From Echinometra lucunter (lineage: Eukaryota > Echinodermata > Echinoidea > Camarodonta > Echinometridae): a DNA stretch of 64,000 bases. Below the pieces are notes generated by a model, which made no database searches, was not told the DNA's origin, and worked only from the letters and a program-made list of their open reading frames with translations. Numbering within the stretch: position 1 is the stretch's first letter; each line of letters starts with the position of its first letter. The DNA lies in the NCBI GenBank assembly GCA_029962745.1, contig CM057151.1, positions 2,666,931 through 2,730,930 of the forward strand, read 5' to 3'. The position numbers and the translations under genes are program-made. Shown piece by piece: positions 26,001-34,694 of this stretch.

Positions 26001-29000
26001 TTCCAGAACGCCGATAGCTTCACATGGAAAAAGAACAATCTACTCCTGGTGGACAACACTGACCGATCTCCTCTGATCATCTTTCCTGTCTTACCCCGTG
26101 ATCAGGGCTATTACTCCTGTATAGGGTACGGAGCTGATGGGGATGAAGTGGAAACAAATGTTGCCATGGTAACAATGACAGGTATCTTATACATGAATGT
26201 TCACTTTTGTAGCACATTTTTTAAAAATATCTCTTTAGGCGGTGTCTGCCTATTTTTGTCTATTTTGTATGAATAATAACAGCACTACTAAAAGGCTATT
26301 TTGATGTCAATTAAAAGGACGACGCCACAACCTGTATTGCAGGCATGTCTCTTCAAATGATTGGAATGTTATAGTTGTGTTTTTTGAATCTATTTGGAAT
26401 CTTTTCAATCCTTTTTGGAATCTTTTCAGTCTTTTTTGGAATCTTTTTTAAAAATCTATTCTGTTGTTTAGGACTGATTTGGATCTTTCTTGGGCCATAT
26501 TTATCTTGGTAACATTGAACTACTCAATCATGTTTATTTTCTCTTACTAATCCTTTCATAACTATTATTTATGATAACGGTTTGATAGGTGTAACCAATT
26601 ACATAGTTAGAGCTTCCTTTGACCTAACGTACGAAGATAGTTTGGCGGACCCTACCTCATCATATTTCATCGAAACGGCGGCAATGATCGAGAATTTTGT
26701 GAGTATGGAATATATTTTCTTGTTTAATGTATATATGCCTGGTAATGATTGACCAAATTAGCTATTTTACAATAATCTTCATTGTTATGTTTTCGAGAAT
26801 CTATATTATTTCAAAACTCGTGAAGAAAAAAAAATCTCATTTGGTTACAAATCTCAGTATGAAGATTAAAAGCTTTTAAAATGACTCTTTAGAGTAATAT
26901 GAAAATACAAAATGACCTACCTAAAATAGATTTGACAGCAAAATGGACATTTGTGAATGAATTCAGAAACTCTGATAAAAGCAAATTCCTATCTTGAAAA
27001 AAGGTATAGATGTACAATAATATTATATAAGATTTAAGTTTAAAGACTCACGTATTGCGATTTTAGGTGAACATCGGTCTTCAGAACACTGCCGGGTTTT
27101 CGTCACCACCCGAGGCTAGGGTCGACACAATGACTGCCGGTAGCGTGGTTGCTGAGATTGTCGTTTTTGTGACCAACGGAACTGATGACGAACTCGAGCA
27201 ACTATCCCTGGTTCAGACAGCCCTGGTGTCACGTGCCGAAAACTCTGATGGATTCATGGATCCAGACTTGGTTTCGGTGATGAGTACAAGTGAGTTTCTC
27301 ACATTTTGAATCAAGTTAGCAACCGGCAGCCGGCTATGATGAGGTGACTTCATAAAAAAGATTTATCAACGGAGTGACTGGATAATATGGATTCTCTATT
27401 AGTTAACAACCAAAAGAATAACGACGTGACCCAACGAAGTGAATTCTTTTCTGATAGTAACTAAAAAAATAAAGAGGATTCGTTATTAGTAACCAAAAGA
27501 GTGACCGTAAAAAAGGGACTGGCTGAAACGGATTCGCCTTTGGTTTAATTCTGTATTAATTTCATCATAGAACATCATTACTTAGATGCCTGATTGATGC
27601 GCAGATGAAACTCCAAAATAATTTTAATGCAGTCTACGATTCGTTAGAGAAATAACTAAGCAATTACTGGATATTTAATTGAGATTTATATGAAATGCCT
27701 CTTTTTGTTTCCCAGTAATGTGTCCTTTCTTGACTTGGATGTCCTCGTATGGTGCAGTAAACTTCACAACAGGACCTGTAAACTCCGAGGGCTTCTCTAC
27801 TGGACTATGTCCACCATATAAATTTAATCGTAAGTATCTTAAATTTTATATGTATTTTCAAAGATATATTTTAACAATTTTGAGCCTCTCTAACCTATGT
27901 GTTGAAAATGACAGAAACCAATTTGTTGGTTATTAATGTAGGTCGCTTTCACTGACGGTTTTTTAAAACCCATTTTCTCGTGAACGGTAAAAATATAATC
28001 CTTTTATATTTCCTCTCTCTTAAAATTTGCAAATTTATTTCTGATTTATTAATATCATACCTATATTAAAGCACAAGAAACGAATTCTGTTAATTAAATG
28101 CTCAATAGATTTCCACAATAATTTTCCACATCAAGATTAATCTCACAATAAAGCTGATGTTATTTCTGGCCTCATGTGGCTTATTTCTCAAACATATTTT
28201 ATGTATGATTTCATCTTCTATATAGATGGTGAACCCATCGGTAAAGCTCAATGTATAGGAGATGGTCTGTCCCCATCGTATTGGGATCCTGTAGATAACT
28301 GTGGCAGAAACCTGACATCAGATGAACAACTCATTGTCCTCGAAGATGTATGTTCCTTCAAATACTCCTATCTGTCATTACACAACCGGTCTAGTGCTAA
28401 AAATACAATAATAACTTGTTCTTCATTGTTAAATGATATCTTGCAGTACGCTAGGCATGTAATATAAAAGGAACATTTAATCTAATTCCAGCTCTTAAAT
28501 ACGTTTTCTTTTCAACGAAATGATTAAGAAATCCACCAATTTTTTAAAAATTTACCTCAGTTGTTTTTTTTTTCTCATCCTGAACTTGGAAAAGCATTTG
28601 AATATGAATAGACGAATCTTTTTAGGGGAGACCTAGCACATCACATGATTAAAAATAAAAATTATGATATTTATTTTCAATGCATAGTTCTTCAGAGGCA
28701 CGTGAATAATGTCAATTAGATTGACAGTCTTACAAACTTGAGGTCATTATCCTGATTTTAAAACGAGTTTTTCGTAATGGAATTTCCAGTTGCTTTCTGC
28801 AAAGCCTATAATTCCCGTTATCGCAACCTAAATGACACTAAACATTCTGTTTTCATGTTAGACCCCAGTGACGATAGACAATGTTGCTGACATCGCTGAG
28901 TCGACATCAGACCTGACATCAAGCAGCGAGTTATTGACGTCCGATGGTGTCGCATCTGCTTCAAGATTACTGCAGGACATTGCAGGGGCCATGTCATCAG

Positions 29001-31261
29001 AGCCAGCGGTAAGCCCTCCTGATAGGCTTTTAATTCTTATAAATATTCTTTTAAAATAATTCCATCAGAGTAATACAAATTGATAAGCTCATTAACCATG
29101 TTAACTCTTCATACAATAGATTTTGAACTAATGCTGACAATCAGGAACTGTCATTTAACTTTATTTAGACATTTTAAAACTTTAAATTATTTTTAAAAAT
29201 CTTACTTTTATTACCGCCCTTCCTTCTAACAGGTGTGCGGCTTTGTGATAGAGACAGTACAGAACATTCTGTCCGCTCCACCAGGCGAACTTGCTGGTGC
29301 ACAGACTGAGAGTGGAGCGACCAGCCGTGTTGTCGCTTCTCTGGAGGAACAACTTTTCATTGTTGACGTCACCTCTTCCAATGGCACTTATCGAAGAGTG
29401 GAAAATAATTTAGCAGTCGAGGTAATTATGACCTCTACAGACAATTAAGTTACATTTTCAATGCCGATAAAAGATGGAAAATAACATATATAATCCAACA
29501 ACTGAGATATCAGAGACAAACTAATGGTGGATTAAAATGAGTCCCAGTTTTAACTAGCTTATATTAACCTTTGCTATTAGTAATTATGACGCTTAAATTT
29601 TAACATCTTCCGTAAACTCAAAACCCAATCAAGATCCACTTTGACATATTTCGACAAAGCACAATACATGCTTTGAAGATTTTGGAGGTGTATCCTCCTG
29701 TTCTTCGCTTTAATTCAGTTTTTATTTTAATACTTTCTTCATCAAAATGAACAGGTGGTAGAGCTTTCACCCGACAGTCTTCGATCTGGTCTGTCTGCTT
29801 CACTGACGGTCACCCAGGGTTCTGATACAATAGCATCAGATGACTTCAAACTGTTCGTCGGAAAGAAAACCATGGACGACGAGAATGAAGATGCACCCGA
29901 TGCTCTTATCGAACTCCCAAGTGAGGTCGGTGACGTCATAGGCAGCAGTGACAATGTGAGATGCTCTTTTACTACGTTCGCTGATCCCGCTTTGTTTCAG
30001 TCTCCTAGTCTAGACGTCAGTGGAAATCAAACTGGTTCATACCGAGCAGCGAACTCCCCTGTGATCTCAGCAACCGTTGGGGGATCGGTCATCGAGGGGT
30101 TAACTGAACCTGTGGTGGTTTCATTCAAGCCGCTCATAAGTGTAAGGAAATTCACACATATCTTTTCTCAAACGGCCATATTGTAGGAAACCCATTTACG
30201 GAATGGCAAAACATATATATCTTATTTAAGCTTTGCATTGAGTCTCCATTTCTACTTCCATGATGTTGGGGAAAGTAGGATGGCTGCGGTATTATATTTT
30301 ATTAGAGAAAATGGAATGCTAATCTGTTTTGATTCTAGTATAAAGATTTGTTATTTATTCCAGTCTTCAATCTTCAATTTTATCTTCATCATAAAACATA
30401 ATAGGAATGCATTCAGTCAATACATGTCTTACTTTAACTCTACAGAAATGCAGCAAAAAATTTCGAAATGGTCTAATACTGTCATTATTGAGTGGTAGAA
30501 TTTTAATATTGATGTTGAAACACCTATGTCATGGGGAATCCATAAGGTCCATTGAATTCGTTACCAATTTTACAGGAACCAGGAAATAGATTACTATTAT
30601 AAAATTCATGATATATTCTCTTCTTTATATAGAACGCAACAAATGCAACCTGTGTTTTCTGGGATTTCGAGGCTAATAACGGAACTGGTGATTGGTCAAC
30701 AGAAGGATGTAGTTTGAGTAATACAAGCACCGACTCCAGACCAGTATGCCAATGCGATCATCTCACAAATTTTGCTGTTCTTATGGTAAGAATCAATCAC
30801 ACCGGTCTTCATTTTTATATTTATGGCTACCTAGTACCATCTCATAAAAATTGTCAAGTAATTTCATGAATTTAAGTATTAACCTGATGAATGACACTTT
30901 CAAGCTTTTATATCCTTATAGGCAATATGAAATGTTTTTTGTTAATATCTCTCTGTCATGAAACTAGTCAGAGTAAAATTAAGTAATTTGTAGTGACATG
31001 ATGGGCACACGCATTTAATCTTATTTATATTTAACAGAAACCGATAGTAATTTCTCTGTATCAACAGGGGTCTAGAATGTCAGTTTGGTTATTTCCTTGT
31101 TTCGTATTTTTCTTGTTATATTTTCTGTTCTGTTTGAAAGATGATTCAAACACAAGAAGTCGTCAAATGCGAAAAATTAAGTTATACTGAAAAATTACGT
31201 GTCTTTTTAAAATGTCTTCCTTTCTCTTTTTCGCCCATGCTCACTCTTTCTTTCTTTCTTT

Positions 31262-31301
<40 letters not shown>

Positions 31302-33139
31302 CTCTTCACTCCCCCCCCCCTCTCTCTCTCTGTCTCCCTCTGCATGCCTGCTTATATCTCTCACCTTGCTTTGTATTATAGGACATCTATGGTGGTTCTA
31401 CACTGTCCGATAAAGAGGACTACATTCTGGAGGTTCTAAGTTATGTTGGTTGTTCTATGTCCGTTGTTGGACTCGTGATAACTATCCTGACCTATATAAG
31501 TAACAGGTGACTTCATTATAACGTTCATCTCGCTCTTCATTCAATTATTTTAGCTACTAATAGTTTAAAGTACAATGTAATGTAATGACATTGTTATTTC
31601 TGCAAAATCGGCAGAGATATCAAACTTTTTTTCGTGTACAGAAGAGAGTTTTAGGGAGTGACCTTTTTTATGGAATGAAATGTAACAACACGAGGTAAAG
31701 CGAATAGGTTTTTTAAAATATCACAATCAAATCAAAATACCATTCATATGAACGTTATGATATTAATGAAGAGATGTGTTGATTAAATAAAGTGATCTGT
31801 TTGTAATGTTTCAGCAAGCATTGAGTTACGCCTTCTCTATTCGTCTTAAATAACTATAACTTTCAATGATCGTACAGGCTCTAAGATGTTCATATCTTCC
31901 ACAAGTTTTAATGCTCACGGCTGTACGTGCTATTTTCGTATTTAGCTTACAGAATGCTTTATGCAAGTATGTAGGCGTATCAACCAGGAGATCACTAGTT
32001 AGTGAACATATTTTTCCCGGGCACTCATGCAGTCATTATATTGCCTCCACGTTCTGTTTCCTCCTCTAGGAAATTCCGGATGAAGAACCCCAACCAGATC
32101 CTTCTCTGTCTCTGTTTCTCCTTACTCGGTCTTTATGTTACCTTCCTGGCCATGATCGCTCTCGATGCTGAGCGTGGCGTGGTTGAAGTCCCAGTCATTC
32201 CCTGTAGCATCGTGGCAGGGTTATTACACTTCTTCACACTGTCCTCGCTAGCGTGGATGTGTGTTGAGGGGTTCAACATGTACCTCATGTTTGTGCGGGT
32301 CGTCGATAGTTACGTTTCCAATTTCATCCTCAAGGCATCATTTTGTGCATGGGGTAAGCTCAGAGAAGTGTATCGATTGTTTACATGTAAATTTACGATG
32401 CAATTTTCATCTGAAACTTTGAAGAACAGTGTAATGTTTAATTAAGTCCATCACCTCTTGTCTGCGTCAGATTTCGCAGAAAATGCATCCGACGGGCCGG
32501 CACTTTTTGTCAGGCACGCAGAGGCACGCAAGACACGAAGGGAGGCTGTTGGACATGTCCAACGTTTTTATATGAACGAAGAAGACACCTACAGCAACAA
32601 ATGCAAACATTACTCTGGCTTCTTAATTGCGAGTATCAGAAGATCTGCTTGCGGTAGTCGCTTGGCGCTATACACAGATAGAGCCGTACATGGCAAGGCA
32701 GTTGCACGTGGGCAGGGACTGTACCTTCACCTCAGGCATGACAGAGGTTCCTCCACATAAGAGGGGAGTAGGCCCATGTCTCTGAGAAGGGTGCAACACG
32801 CCTAAGATGACGGACTGTATATAGGAAGGGCCTACGAATTGGAATGGTTAATTGACCTACAACCCTAAGGATGTTCTCCTCGTTATGACCATAGCAATAC
32901 CATTTGGAGCTAAGAAAAACGGTACTAAGTCAAATATTATTACTCAATTGCGTTCTGAGAACTTTGTTTTTCATTGCAACTGTTCTTGCTCGGTACCCAT
33001 CTTTATTTCTGATTATTTTTATTCAGGTCTTCCTGCAATCGTCGTCTCCATCACTGCAGGAATCACAAGGGATACCTATGCACAGACAGATTTGTAAGTA
33101 CACCCATTGATAAGGTGATGATGATGATGATGATGCTGG

Positions 33140-33177
<38 letters not shown>

Positions 33178-33277
33178 CTGATGATGATAATGATGATGAT
33201 GATGATGCTGCTGATGATGATGATGATGATGATGGTGATGATGATGCTGGTGATGATGATGATGATGATGATGCTGG

Positions 33278-33312
<35 letters not shown>

Positions 33313-33313
33313 C

Positions 33314-33348
<35 letters not shown>

Positions 33349-34694
33349 GTGATGTTGATGGTGGTCGTGATGGTGATGATTATTGTTCTAATTATGTCAT
33401 AGTGTTACCTAAGATTGCAATTGAAATTAAGGTTTTAGTGGCTTTTCATCGCATCTTTCTGCTATCAGACCTTGTGACGAAGATGTCGAGTTGAGTACTT
33501 TTTGCATATCATGCTTGTTTTCGTCTGTTTGTTTATTTGCTTGTGTGTTTGTTTTTCACTTGTCTTTTGTTTCATGTATTTTCCTCCATTCTAAATAATA
33601 CTTAGGAATAAATATACTTGCATTCGTTACATTTTCAAAAAAAACCACAAACAAACAAACGTACTGGCAGTGTGTGGCGGGGTCTCTCACGTTTTATTGC
33701 AATGTCTTAAACCATATTCAAAATAAACATGCATACTTTTTAACCGCTTTCCTCCAGCTGTTTTGTAAGTCTCTGGCCTCAGGTTGGTGGTCTTCTTATT
33801 CCAATTGGTCTCATTCTCCTCTTCAACATCGTGGTCTTTGCGCTGGTCATGAGACGACTTACTAAGAATGTCAGAGGTAAACAGCAAAATGAGAAGGCTG
33901 AGAGACGTCAACGAATAAGACGATTCCAAAATGCTATTTGCATTCTTCTACTCATGGGTGAGTCCAAACAAGTTTATAAGAGAACCATTTCCCTGTTAAA
34001 GATGAAATAAGTGTGGGGTTTGTTCATAAGCTGTCGGACGTTCATTTGATATTACTAAAGATTTTGAATCGAAATCTTTGTCCAAGACTTTCCACAAACC
34101 TTTTCCTGAACAATGATTTGATTTTAAAAATGTGAAATCACAGTACATTTACTTGCACAATTCAGATTTGCCAGAGATTAAGCAGGAACGGGTAGTGTGT
34201 TTCTTTTCAATTAAGATGGGTATTTTTTAAACTTACCTTTTGAAATGTTTGTTACTGTTGTGTGGTCTTTTTGGAATTACTATTCTGAATGGCTTTTGTT
34301 CAATGCTTCTTTTCGTACAGGTCTTACATGGTCAGTCGGGTATCTTTCATTGATACAAGCAACCAGTGTGGTCGTCCAGGGGATTTTCACTGTGCTCAAC
34401 TCACTCCAAGGCTATTTCATCTTCATGCTTTACTGCGTGCGTCAACCACAGGTTCGACGTCAATGGCGTGCTCAGTTTAGTTGCTGTCTCCCCGAATCTC
34501 TCCGGGTCTCTCTTGATTCCTCCACATCTCGCTTCTCATCGACAATGAACACCCGTACGACTACCACGTGGAAACCTAATAACCAACCTTCCAAGAAGAG
34601 CTTGAATACTGTCTCCAAGTTCAACCCGAACTCGGTGCCGACATCGACAACGGAAAACCTAGGAAGTCGGATGTACAATAATGACAGGATCTAA
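11938..34694 (+). CDS. Adhesion GPCR: Sushi-HYR4-EGF8-Ig-SEA-HormR-GAIN/GPS-7TM, 1662 aa, 27 exons
   Basis: Hand-built model. Coding exons: 11938-12016, 16758-16952, 17358-17591, 19129-19371, 19930-20166, 20610-20855, 21656-21778, 22247-22369, 22615-22737, 23222-23344, 23917-24039, 24438-24698, 25415-25543, 25927-26181, 26589-26698, 27067-27289, 27716-27829, 28226-28347, 28862-29008, 29233-29421, 29755-30141, 30633-30785, 31382-31506, 32070-32353, 33027-33093, 33758-33957, 34321-34694. All introns are GT-AG, all phases match, and the sum is 4989 nt. It is a cell-surface receptor with a very large ectodomain, a GPS for self-cleavage and a family B2 seven-helix domain. SEA, Ig and HormR before GAIN recall vertebrate ADGRF (GPR116-like) receptors, but the Sushi/HYR/EGF front is different. 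Ligand and signalling partner are unknown. Module exons could be skipped in frame, so isoforms are possible. Annotated segments follow. Confidence 0.88.
12531..12769. mobile_element. MITE with TA target duplication (mariner-like), copy B
   Basis: The ends TA-CACTCTTAAAA and TTTTAAGAGTG-TA are inverted. The match continues inward for about 65 bp (CCGGAAAATAGTCCGTTGGGG opposite CCCCGACGGACTATTTTCCGG). Internal repeats of TGACCCGG and CCGGGTCA are scattered through the core. The terminal design resembles the element at 7755-8012, suggesting one superfamily. Confidence 0.75.
12910..13163 (+). mobile_element. tRNA-derived SINE, near full length
   Basis: A Pol III A box (GTGGCACAGTGG, 12919-12930) and B box (GGTTCGATCC, 12969-12978) lie about 40 bp apart, as in a tRNA gene. 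A body with CGACCCAGGTATACTAAATGGGTAC follows, and the 3' end is ATT-rich. The body matches the element at 63718-63895. It does not fold as an intact tRNA gene. Confidence 0.8.
13248..13500. repeat. 128-bp tandem duplication
   Basis: Two head-to-tail copies (13248-13375 and 13376-13500) differ at only a few positions, such as CACAATGTC against CACAGTGTC and a small indel. This indicates a recent duplication. Confidence 0.92.
15470..15577. repeat. G-run, (GGA)n, (GA)n and (GACA)n compound microsatellite
   Basis: A continuous purine-rich tract within intron 1 of the receptor. Confidence 0.92.
16758..16952 (+). CDS. Receptor exon 2: Sushi/CCP domain
   Basis: One 1-1 phase exon, residues about 27-91. 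It reads GTCIVPSY then an ectodomain with cysteines spaced as in complement control modules (CIVP, NYCL, CTYVC, TTCMEDG.F, PSCR). The GTF-P-PSC ending is typical of a Sushi domain. Such modules mediate protein binding at the cell surface. Confidence 0.85.
17358..20855 (+). CDS. Receptor exons 3-6: four HYR domains
   Basis: Exons 17358-17591, 19129-19371, 19930-20166 and 20610-20855 each encode one hyalin-repeat (HYR) module of 78-82 residues (about 92-411), all phase 1-1. Each opens with D-x-E-P-P-x-L-T-C or similar. Each carries a conserved VxAxDxxGNxxxC ending (for example [13 protein letters not shown] and [13 protein letters not shown]) and closes with a VTV strand. HYR modules have an Ig-like fold and are named after hyalin, the sea urchin extracellular layer protein, where they act in adhesion. 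Introns between them are AT-rich. The one at 17592-19128 may hold an old retroelement tail near 18900-19060. Confidence 0.88.
20343..20419. repeat. (GA)n microsatellite
   Basis: Purine GA tract between HYR exons 3 and 4. Confidence 0.93.
21040..21165 (+). repeat. AT-rich dispersed repeat tail, copy 2
   Basis: Shares ATAATTGCCTGTAAATATTG, then TTGAC...AATAAAATATATAAATA, with about 1835-1920. Confidence 0.45.
21247..21422. mobile_element. MITE with TAA target duplication (PIF/Harbinger-like)
   Basis: The 176-bp element begins TGGGGTGTTGCAAGAAAG and ends with its reverse complement. The match runs about 35 bp, through TTGCAATCGATTGCAA. TAA flanks both ends (21244-21246 and 21423-21425). A 3-bp TWA duplication points to PIF/Harbinger. 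Confidence 0.75.
21656..25543 (+). CDS. Receptor exons 7-13: eight EGF-like domains
   Basis: Exons 7-11 (21656-21778, 22247-22369, 22615-22737, 23222-23344, 23917-24039) are each exactly 123 nt and encode one calcium-binding EGF starting D-[IY]-[DN]-E-C (residues about 412-616). Exon 12 (24438-24698) encodes two more and exon 13 (25415-25543) a classical EGF without the calcium-binding lead (residues about 617-746). Seven modules carry the Asn/Asp hydroxylation pattern C-x-[DN]-x4-[FY]-x-C-x-C, for example [12 protein letters not shown]. All exons are phase 1-1. Calcium-dependent rigid stalks and protein binding are the known roles of such arrays. Confidence 0.92.
21806..21984. repeat. (TTC)n microsatellite
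   Basis: About 180 bp of almost pure TTC begins 27 nt after the exon 7 donor. The tract is homopyrimidine/homopurine, with a few C and T interruptions. Confidence 0.97.
22069..22137. repeat. (AT)n microsatellite
   Basis: Near-perfect TA dinucleotides within the intron between EGF exons 7 and 8. Confidence 0.96.
23018..23085. repeat. (GA)n microsatellite
   Basis: GA tract in the intron between EGF exons 9 and 10. Confidence 0.95.
23550..23689. mobile_element. 140-bp MITE with GGGCCCCGTTTCAT ends
   Basis: The left end GGGCCCCGTTTCATGAAA is the near-perfect reverse complement of the right end TTTTATGAAACGGGGCCC. Subterminal sequence (TTATCAATAACAAG opposite GTTACTGATAACAAG) is also inverted. 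A second, partial copy is at 43590-43685. The target duplication is not clear. Confidence 0.75.
25927..26181 (+). CDS. Receptor exon 14: Ig-like domain
   Basis: A phase 1-1 exon, residues about 747-831. It has the C-type Ig pattern: cysteine in LRLSCAF, tryptophan in FTWKK, and DQGYYSC for the second cysteine. It is the last of 13 consecutive symmetric module exons. Confidence 0.88.
26375..26456. repeat. Short tandem repeat of about 24 bp
   Basis: Three imperfect copies of a TTTTTGGAATCTTTTCAATC-like unit in the intron after the Ig exon. Confidence 0.75.
26589..27289 (+). CDS. Receptor exons 15-16: SEA domain
   Basis: Exons 26589-26698 and 27067-27289 encode residues about 832-942. The pattern [20 protein letters not shown], then a short helix with MIENF, then [14 protein letters not shown] matches SEA domains. 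GSVV fits the SEA self-cleavage site (G/S-V-V-V). Vertebrate ADGRF5 and ADGRF1 carry SEA modules in the same place. The SEA boundary intron is phase 0, unlike the upstream module exons. Confidence 0.78.
27716..28347 (+). CDS. Receptor exons 17-18: hormone-receptor-like (HormR/HRM) domain
   Basis: Exons 27716-27829 and 28226-28347, residues about 943-1021. The order of cysteines and aromatics (MCPFLTW, then GLCPPYKFN, then AQCIGDG, then [10 protein letters not shown]) fits the HRM module found just before GAIN in many adhesion GPCRs. Its exact limits are uncertain. Confidence 0.65.
28862..30785 (+). CDS. Receptor exons 19-22: GAIN domain with GPS
   Basis: Exons 28862-29008, 29233-29421, 29755-30141 and 30633-30785, all phase 0. 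The first two carry the helical subdomain A ([18 protein letters not shown]). The next carries subdomain B strands ([27 protein letters not shown]). The last holds the GPS: CVFWDF, W, GCS, then [14 protein letters not shown]. The tripeptide HLT is the active autoproteolysis site, with cleavage between Leu and Thr at about residues 1306/1307. The tethered agonist would start TNFAVLM. Confidence 0.93.
31245..31335. repeat. CT-rich microsatellite
   Basis: TTTC then CT units with a C-run near 31311. It lies close upstream of the TM1 exon acceptor and may act as part of a long pyrimidine tract. Confidence 0.9.
31382..34694 (+). CDS. Receptor exons 23-27: seven-transmembrane domain and tail
   Basis: Exons 31382-31506 (TM1), 32070-32353 (TM2, TM3 and start of TM4), 33027-33093 (TM4), 33758-33957 (TM5 and start of TM6) and 34321-34694 (TM6, TM7, tail). 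Family B2 signatures: [10 protein letters not shown] in TM2, [15 protein letters not shown] in TM3, AWGLPAIVV in TM4, [18 protein letters not shown] in TM6 and [11 protein letters not shown] in TM7. PCSIVAG and TDFCFV supply the TM3-ECL2 disulfide cysteines. The third loop is basic ([10 protein letters not shown]). The tail of about 80 residues is rich in Ser, Thr and Asn and ends NNDRI. Confidence 0.93.
32354..33026 (+). other. Intron between TM3 and TM4 exons with a GC-richer insert
   Basis: The part at 32458-32760 is open on the plus strand for about 100 codons and is clearly richer in G and C than the rest of the intron. Its translation is not recognised and does not fit a 7TM segment. 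A transposon fragment is the likeliest source. Confidence 0.4.
33114..33384. repeat. (GAT)n microsatellite
   Basis: About 270 bp of GAT/ATG units with scattered GCT and GGT variants begin about 20 nt after the donor of the TM4 exon. The methionine-rich frame across it is an artefact. Confidence 0.97.

Noticed and set aside
33115..33402. Methionine-rich frame
   Set aside because: Translation of the GAT microsatellite.
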